Source: Neospora caninum Liverpool (lineage: Eukaryota; Apicomplexa; Conoidasida; Eucoccidiorida; Sarcocystidae). Taken from it: a stretch of DNA of 64,000 nt. The position numbers and the translations under genes are program-made. This document shows positions 57,109 to 64,000 of the stretch, one piece after another (the stretch's first letter is position 1; each line of letters opens with the position of its first letter). A model generated the notes under the pieces. That model had not been told where the DNA came from and did not search any database. It saw only the letters and a list, made by a program, of their open reading frames with translations. The stretch spans positions 2,603,297-2,667,296 of the forward strand of contig NC_018394.1 in NCBI RefSeq assembly GCF_000208865.1, read 5' to 3'.

Positions 57109-59069
57109 CATATAAATATACATATATATATATATTTGTGCATATTTGTATATAGTCTACGCATTTTGGATGGAGACAGAGAGCGCCGCCAGAGGTGCGT
57201 GTACGGGAGTGGAGCACTAGGCGGTGTAGTTGGGGACCTTTGTGTTTGTCACGTTCACGTTTCGCTCGGATTTCTGTTTTTGTAGGATGGAGGCTTGAAG
57301 ACTCTGGCCTTCACGTGGGGCATGAGCCATCACCACATTCACGACAAGATTCGCCATCGCATCGAAAAACTTGGGCAAGACGAATCTGCGAAGAATCCAG
57401 ATGCACCGACTATGTCGCCCATCATGGCTGGTGGTCTTTTCACCGTCACGAAGGCATGGTAGGCGAGAGACGGCCGAGGCGGGGCGGGCGCGGGGGCAAA
57501 GAGCGAAAGAGAGGAAGCACGAGAGGGGAGAAGGACGGAGGCGGAAGGCGGAAGGTCTCGGCGAGACTTCCTCTGGAGGAATATGCTGATCAGCGGATTT
57601 AATGTGCAGCGTTCACCCCCCAATACCTCCACACCAGTCAACTCCCCCGCGGGAGAGGGGCGCGCAAGGCAAAAAGGAATAAGCCGTGTTTTTTCCTGTC
57701 CTCTCTGTGGTTCTTTGTGAGGACGGACCTCTGTTTGGACAGAGGAACCTCCGTCTGCTGCGAGAGAAGGGCCGTGTGTCGACAAGGGAGGGAGACAAAA
57801 AACAGTGTCCATACAGCCGAGCATGAAAACGACGAAAGGAAACAAAGGTCCGGGAGCTCGCGGCGGTTTTCGTTTCTCAGACGCTCAGGCGTATCGCGGG
57901 GCTTTTCGTGTTCTGTCCAGGTGGAACACACTGGGCGGCTACGACAAAGAAATGCAGATCTACGGTGGAGAAGAATTCGAGATTTCCTTCAAAACGTGGA
58001 TGTGTGGAGGTGCTCTCCACTTGATCCCGTGCAGCCGAGTTGGTCATGTTTTCAGGAGCAACGAATTCTGGCAAGGTACGTCTTTCGCTCTTCTTCCGCT
58101 CGTGTCTCGCGAGTTTCCTGTTCCCTCCTGATTGGCTCTGTCGTTCCCCTTCTTGTGGCCTCGCTGTTTTTTTCCTCTTGTCTCTCTTACATCTCGAGCT
58201 CACTCCCTTCTTTTCTCCTCTCGCTTTCAAAAACTCCTTTTCTTTTCGTTGTTCCTGCGCCTTTTCGCGAGTCTCCTACTTTCGCTTCGTCGCTCGGCTC
58301 CCCCGTGGCTCTACCTACCGGTCGCTTCCGCGTGCTCTTCTCTTTTGCGTGGGTCTTCATCTCGTCTTTCCTCTCGCTCTGACCTTCCTCGTCACTGTGT
58401 CATTCCACCTGCTGGGTGTTCGCTCCATTTCACGCCGCGTTTCCGCCAGTTCCTGTTCGACTCGTCCGTCGTCTCCTGTCTCCTCCGTCATCCGTGTCTT
58501 CTCCGGTCTGTCCTTTCTTCCCGGTCGCATCTCCTCCCGTTGCTTCCCCGTCCAGGCCAAGTGTACCCGGTCCCAGGCTCGGTGATTCACCGCAACAAAC
58601 TGCGCGCGGCTCACGTCTGGATGGGCGAGTACGCGAGAATTGTTGAGCTCGTCGTTCCCCGGCTGCCGCAGGGTCAGTCTCTGGGGGACTTGACAGAGCT
58701 GAAGGCGCTGCGCGACCGGCTTCAATGCAAGGACTTCAACTGGTACTTGGAAAACGTCTATCCCGAGCTGGAGCCGCCAAATGTGGCGCATGCACTGACC
58801 GGCGCGATGCGGAATCCAAAGTTCAACTGCTGTGTGGACACCCTCACAACGAAAAACCAAGAAATCGGCGTCTACCCGTGCCACTTTGAACACGGCACCC
58901 AGGTACTGAAACGGCTGTGACAGAGTCCAGAGACCGCTCGAAAAACAGTCCTTTGTAGTCTTCCAGCGGTTTCCCAGGTTTTTCGCCCGACAGGCTCTTT
59001 CCGTCGTCGCTGATCACCACGCGAGGCGAGCTCCTCTCTTCGAGATATGCACTTGCATCAACAGTGGCA

Positions 59070-59103
<34 letters not shown>

Positions 59104-59652
59104 TACGGCTCTCGCTAAGAGGTCCACGCGCTTGCATGTATTGGTCAGGTATATTTGCGTCGCGTCCGTTCGTCTTCTTTTGGCCGTTTTTGAGGCGGAA
59201 CGCCCTCTGCTTGTCTTCTTCTCGGTCCTTTGCGGCAGCGGGGTCCGGCGCTCTGCATGGCTCACACGCGTGCCGCGACTGTTTGTTTTGTCCTCTCGTC
59301 CTTTTTTTGTTCTCTGTTTGCTTTTCAGGCGTTCCTCTATGGCAAGGACACTCACATGCTCCGAGTCGCCGAACACAATTTCGAACTGTGTGTGTACGGG
59401 AATCCAAAGAAGCGGCGCTTGCCTGAGAGATCCTGCACTGAAGACCATTCTGGGCAAGGCCTGAGCCGTTATTGGTTGTACAAGGAAGACACGAAGCAGA
59501 TGCAGTTGCTGGATGCAGAGAACAAAGACGTGCACCCAGACGACCTCTGCATGCAGGCCGTGCAGGTTCAGACGTCGAAAAGTCCGTTTGACCTCGTTCT
59601 TGCGAAATGCGATCCCAATCGAGAGGACCAGCATTTCGTTTTTGTTCCTTAG
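53655..59652 (+). CDS. Polypeptide N-acetylgalactosaminyltransferase with lectin domain
   Basis: Ten exons in phase: 53655-54146, 54728-54857, 55111-55323, 55627-55819, 56016-56100, 56624-56800, 57286-57458, 57921-58075, 58556-58902 and 59329-59652, 762 residues. The start [10 protein letters not shown] gives a short cytoplasmic tail, a type II membrane anchor ([19 protein letters not shown]) and a lumenal stem. The GT-A catalytic domain has [30 protein letters not shown], the metal-binding DxH in [24 protein letters not shown], then [17 protein letters not shown] and [11 protein letters not shown]. The C-terminal ricin-type lectin repeat region follows ([42 protein letters not shown]). By family knowledge it adds the first GalNAc to Ser/Thr of secretory proteins in the Golgi, and such enzymes decorate cyst-wall and surface mucin-like proteins in Toxoplasma. 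Which paralog it is cannot be fixed here. Confidence 0.95.
57062..57131. repeat. Long TA microsatellite in GalNAc-transferase intron 6
   Basis: About nineteen TA units at 57062-57100 followed by a degenerate TATAAATATACATA run to 57131. Located between exons 56624-56800 and 57286-57458. Confidence 0.93.
59069..59100. repeat. TA microsatellite in GalNAc-transferase intron 9
   Basis: AT repeat (CATATATGTATATAT...) ending in GTGTACGG, between exons 58556-58902 and 59329-59652. Confidence 0.92.
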
Positions 59653-61299
59653 ACCAGACGAAACGGGGGCAGCGCAGATTGACTGTGCGAGGGAACGGGT
59701 CTTTCGTGGGCGACGCGTCGCGGAGTCTCAGTTGCAGTCAGGTGCACGGTAAGTTCCCCTGCTCGCAGGCGTAGCTTGTCGAGAGCGGTTTTTTTTGAGT
59801 TGCTGCGACGTCCAGGAACGGACTTGCTTTGCCAGCGCGAAGGAAGAGCGCCCATAGGGCCGTACTTTTTTAGAGAAACAATGCACACTCTAGGCCAGGC
59901 TTTCGTGTGGCGTCTGACCGACCCGAAAGGGAGCGAAACATCTAGAGCAAAAGAGCGGAGTCGCATTTGCCAGAAATGTACCAAATTGGCATCCACGCAG
60001 TGGCGGAGGGTCCATGCCGATGGAATCAGAGGGACGGCTCGCGTTTTCAAGATGCGTGCGCAGAGTCGCCATTCTGCTGCGCCCAGGCAGGATTTTTGAC
60101 TTCTCGGGTTGAGGTGAAGTGCGCCTCCACAGGAAGGAGCGGAGAAAGTCCTGAAGGGGAGACTCCCTTTTTTGTCCCTGTTCGGGGCTCCACAGGTTGG
60201 GGTCCTGGGTGGCCCGTAGACACGTCCAGGGGGGTCGTTTACGATGAAACCATCGTTCAGAAAACCAGCTCTTGTAAATCGCAAAAGACACAAAACTGAG
60301 GTCTGTTGACACTATCGCAGGAAGCCCTCAGCGGTTTTGGGGCTACACCGCCGCTTTTGTCTTGCCTGTGGTGTCGCCAGATGGCGCTCTTGGCTCCACT
60401 ACTTCAGCGTACAATTGTTTTTTGGAAGACTAGCGACGCCGACTGCGGTTCTGACTGCAGTTTAAGGAGGAAAAGCGTCGGGTTCATCCCCGTTGCTTGC
60501 CACTCTTTAGTCAAACCAGCTGCAGTGTCTGTAATTTAGTGTGTACGCATATAAAAAGCGACGCATGATTCAGGAGTTACGTCCTACCCTGTGCAGGAGT
60601 ATTTGCCAGGAGATCAAATGACTATGTCTTTCGGCTCCGATGGTTCCAACTGCGTTCCATGCCGACAGATGGTATGCGTTGCCACGCTCGCCTCGCTTTC
60701 ATGTTACAAGACAGGCGCATGAATTCCGACATCTAGCCGAGGAAGTACAGTTTCACGAAGGCCAGTGAGCTCGTCTCAGCGCGGAACTGCGCGATGTTGG
60801 GAAAAAATTCTTTTCGCTCTCTTTAGAAGTAAACTGTACAGGCAGGCACTTGTGCAGCTATGTACACTTGGTGACGCAGCACGAGTCGCCATTAAAAAGA
60901 CCGAGAAGCAGAGACGTCAGGGCTGTGAGGAAACCCACGAAAAAGAAGAAAATACCGGAACAGTGCGAGAACGCGCGAGAAACAGGACAGCTAGTCGCGC
61001 ACACGAGAGGCGAAACGTGAGTCGACAGCGTAGTGCAGAGGTGGAGAGAAAAGGCGATAGCACAAAAGGAGACGAAATATCACAAAAGGAGACGAAAGAG
61101 AACTTTCGCAAGACCGTCGCCCGCGGCTGTCGAAGAGGCCTCTGCAGATCTTGTTTGTCGGGCTCATCGCCTTCCCTTTGAATTTCCAATGAAAATGGAG
61201 AATCCTCCGTTCGAATCTCGAATGTCGCAGTTTCCAGATTCCTAGTTGTGCTGCGTTTTGCACTCGTGTTGAGTGTATGGATGCCAGTAGAACGCCGTT
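59653..61299. other. Convergent intergenic region, no gene seen
   Basis: Contains the 3' UTRs of the GalNAc-transferase and the last gene. A two-copy 20-bp direct repeat (CACAAAAGGAGACGAAA core) lies at 61061-61097. No open frame is supported. Confidence 0.5.
61061..61097. repeat. Two-copy 20-bp direct repeat
   Basis: CACAAAAGGAGACGAAA occurs at 61061 and again at 61081, so the period is 20 bp. Each copy holds a GAGACG hexamer. Confidence 0.88.
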
Positions 61300-63750
61300 T
61301 CACGTTGCGTTCGCTTTACGCAGAGACACTGAGCGTGGTCCATTTTCTAACGCGGTACTAGAGCGGTCCTTCGTCCTTCTTTCTCGCTCTCTCTGCGCTC
61401 CCCAGATGCATCGAGTCCGGTCCTTTCCCGAGAACCCGTCGGGAAACGGTTTTGTGCCGCGTCTCTCCTTTCTCTCTTCCGAACTCTCGCCGACCACCAC
61501 CTCTCGCCGCGGCTCTCGCAGCACCGGTCGACAGTCCCGCTTGAGACCTGGTCCGAAGCGAAGACGAGGACTGGTTCGCAGTTCGCGCAGACGGTCCCAG
61601 CCGATTTCCACGTCCGTCAGGCGGCGCCCGCGTCTTCTGGGGCACTAGGAGTCGAACGCTCCCAGTTCTGCGCACACCGCCAGAGTGGAGAGACACAGGA
61701 GCGGGAGATACCTCGCATCCCAGTTCAAATCAAAGAAGGAACGGCGAGCCGGAACAAAGGCAAAACGGGTCGCGGGCCGAAACCCTGACGAATGGGCTCA
61801 CACCAGAGACGGCGCCGGGAGACAGAGATGGCGACAACTTCCGTTTCTCTTTCCTGTCCCGGGACCAGAGCAAACGTTCAGGCTGAGAAAACGCTCCCAC
61901 GGGAGGCGACGCTCAGAGGCGATTCTGGACGATGTTCAGCTGGCCACCCGAGTCTGTTCCCCGTTTCGGCACGCGCTCTGAGGCGGCGCCTCTCCATCCT
62001 AAACAGGCTCCTCCGTCTCTCACCTCGCATTGACATCGACGAGACGCAGGTAGCGCAGCGTGGACAGCTTAGCTTCGCCTAAAGTTTCGGAAAATACAAC
62101 GGCGAGGCGGACGCACGGGACACACACATATTAAATACCCCAGAGAGAAAACACGCAAAAAATAACAAAGGTGCTCGAGTGCTGTGTCGTGAAACGTCCA
62201 CTTGCCAGCACGAGAGAAACGCCCGGCTTTACCATTTACCTGTTTGGCCGACGACCCTGAAATTCATTTGGTTCAGCTCTTTGATTGTCGTGGAAGTGCC
62301 TTCTTTGCCTTTCTCGTAGCGCATGTGGTGGAGACAGTGGAAGAGCGCGTTGACGTCGCCGAGCCGCGCCCTTCGACGCGTCAACGCAGGTACTCGTTCA
62401 AACACAGAAGCAGGAATCTGCAGGCGAAAAAAGAGCAAAAAAAGTCTCCAAACGGTGTTTTGGGGGAAACCATCACAGGTGTCATGACAAGTGGGAAAAG
62501 GGATCGCGATTCCGAGGAATCGATCAGGCGGAAAGAAAAAACCGAAGACACGTCTGCGTCTGCGGCTTCCGTATATATATATATATATATATACATAATT
62601 ATGCATTCATATATATATATATACATAACTGTGTATTCATATATGCAGAGTTACACGTGTTTGTCTGCCGAATGGATACACACATACCACTGGATATTCT
62701 ACACGAAATCCCAGTTGGAAGCAGCGAACGAAGATATCATTGGGTGAGGCAACCAGCTGACAAAAAGACCAAATCCATGAGGCCGCTGCATCCCGGGTGG
62801 TGTTTGAGAAGGCCCCTTTCCGCTTCTTCACACAAACCAAATTACAGTGTTTTTCGCGAGGCCAGCTTGCGTCGACCACGCCCGAAACTCCTCTTGCTTC
62901 ACCAAACGGTCTCTTTCTTTGCTTTCTGCTCCGAGCAATGGCAAGAGCCGACGGCTTCCTACGGCTCCACGGCACAGGATGTTCGACGGCCGAATCCGTA
63001 TCAGAAACCAATGATGCAGTCGAGGAAGATGCGAGTCTTACTGGTGAGTAGCCACAGACGCATGCTTCGTCTTCCGGCTCCTCGCTGGGGCCTCTGTTCT
63101 GTTGCTTGTGTTGCTCGGCGCTCCCTCTCTCGCCGTCGGGGATCGCGCTGTCTCTCGGAGGCCCGAAATCGGGGAAAACTCGGCTCCGAGCTCCACCCGC
63201 AGAAGGCGCAGCAGCAGACGTCTCGGCCGCCGAAGAGGCGCCCGGGCCAGCCGTCTCTTGAGCAGCCACAGACGAAATGCCGGAGACCTGCCAAGGGAAA
63301 GAGTGCGAGAGAAAGAGCCATTCACGAAAAAGACACCAACGCAACACTGGAAAAGCAAAGTGCTCGGCAGCGCACCTTCTTGTTCGACATCTAGGCGGAG
63401 TGTCTGTACACCAGGTCCTTCTAGATAGATGCCAACTCGGGAGGCGTAGAATCGAGATGTCTCTTGCTGCCTCTCCTCTCTCCGCATTACGAAACAGCCG
63501 AGTCATGCGGGAAAGGAAAACTCGTGAGTATGGCAAAGCCGAGAAACGCGTGGATGCGGAGCCTGACGAGCCCCGGCATCCGCGAACGGAAAGCACGGCT
63601 CTGAGTGCAGTGTCTCTCTCGCTCACTTGGTCAATGTTTCTCGCCGGGACGCCGTCAGCGCTGGTGTCCGGAGGAGCTGCGCTTCCCTGGGGAGTGGCGC
63701 CCACGTCACTTCTGTCAAGTCCTTTCTCGTCAGAGACCAACTCGGGAAAT
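61300..63750 (-). CDS. Unknown protein, probably partial (5' end beyond right edge)
   Basis: Six exons join in phase: 63750-63627, 63466-63376, 63256-63042, 62417-62240, 62078-62024 and 61636-61300 (TGA), at least 332 residues. The first listed exon begins one base before a codon boundary after a TTCTTTAG acceptor, so an upstream exon must exist, probably past 64000. Segments: ETSRFYASRVGIYLEGPGVQ and TLRLDVEQEE; an Ala/Ser/Glu-rich insertion; then IPASVFERVPALTRRRARLG, DVNALFHCLHHMRYEKGKEG, IKELNQMNFRVVGQTGEAKL, STLRYLRLVDVNAR, LTDVEIGWDRLRELRTSPRL, and a basic, charged tail. The core looks like a compact conserved nuclear or organellar protein, but I do not recognise the family. The acceptor at 63256 (CTCAAG) is chosen because the stronger one at 63287 breaks the frame. 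Confidence 0.62.
62571..62625. repeat. Paired TA microsatellites in an intron of the terminal gene
   Basis: TA runs at 62571-62594 and 62610-62625 share the tail ATATACATAA and are separated by TTATGCATTC. They lie between exons 63256-63042 and 62417-62240. Confidence 0.9.
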
Positions 63751-64000
63751 CTAAAGAAGACGCGACGCAGGCAGTGGCCGTTGAAAAAAGGGTCTGTGGG
63801 GCCCGCGAGACAGCCCCATTTCCCTCTTCTATTCGATTGCATGCACGGGCACTCTAACGCCGTTCCGGTTTCCGCGCTTGCGTACATATAGCATACGCAC
63901 ACAGTGGACAAAATTTGGAAACAATAGAGAGAATTATTGGTTGCCGGCAACGGCGGTGAAAGCAGGAAACCGACACGCGAGTGTTGTGTCACGACCTAAC

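Noticed and set aside
55697..57217. 506-codon minus-strand open frame
   Set aside because: It lies opposite GalNAc-transferase exons and crosses the TA microsatellite, giving a Tyr/Ile repeat with no domain.
62637..63992. 451-codon minus-strand open frame as one intact exon
   Set aside because: It spans strong donors and acceptors, and only parts of it make protein-like sequence. The spliced six-exon model explains it better, and the 5' part near 63900 is AT-rich noncoding in character.

Overview
This is an intron-rich nuclear segment of an apicomplexan, most likely a tissue-cyst coccidian such as Toxoplasma gondii or a close relative (Neospora, Hammondia). The pointers are a fused HPPK-DHPS folate gene, an apicomplexan-style secreted polypeptide GalNAc-transferase, short GT-AG introns, long Ala/Ser/Gly/Glu-rich low-complexity stretches inside conserved enzymes, TGCATGC promoter motifs and TA microsatellites. 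There are no bacterial operons, insertion sequences or CRISPR arrays. Gene models were built by hand: exons were joined only where a GT donor and AG acceptor kept the reading phase and where the joined protein made sense.

Layout, left to right. (1) Plus strand, 1-1755: 3' part of a gene for a basic C2H2-type zinc-finger protein. (2) Minus, 3244-15574: a very large nucleoporin, the Nup98-Nup96 precursor, with a GLFG-repeat half, an autoproteolytic HFS site and a helical Nup96 half spread over eight further 3' exon segments. (3) Plus, 17046-18528: unknown 250-residue protein. (4) Plus, about 19167-19951: small protein with a signal peptide, unknown. (5) Minus, 21924-22929: unknown protein with two membrane segments. 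(6) Plus, about 24675-30122: RRM-type RNA-binding protein in eleven exons. (7) Minus, 30377-31190: unknown four-span membrane protein in six small exons. (8) Plus, 32063-33774: large subunit of transcription factor TFIIA. (9) Plus, 33955-34491: intronless tRNA adenosine deaminase (ADAT2/TadA type). (10) Plus, 37532-43521: CCR4-type deadenylase with a long N-terminal region. (11) Minus, 45522-50093: HPPK-DHPS. (12) Plus, 53655-59652: polypeptide N-acetylgalactosaminyltransferase with a C-terminal lectin domain. (13) Minus, 61300-63750 and probably beyond the right edge: unknown protein.

The genes do not form a pathway cluster. They are mostly housekeeping functions: nuclear pore, basal transcription, tRNA editing, mRNA decay, folate synthesis and O-glycosylation. 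Several lineage-restricted unknowns lie between them. Spacers are 0.2 to 3.6 kb and hold microsatellites, small tandem repeats, C/G tracts and TGCATGC motifs, but no gene I can support. The items most worth a second look are the reassembled Nup98-96 gene, four phase-consistent unknown genes that would be easy to miss, the restriction of all long TA microsatellites to introns, and the tandem repeats and motif pairs in divergent promoters. I did not find a convincing new multi-gene system.
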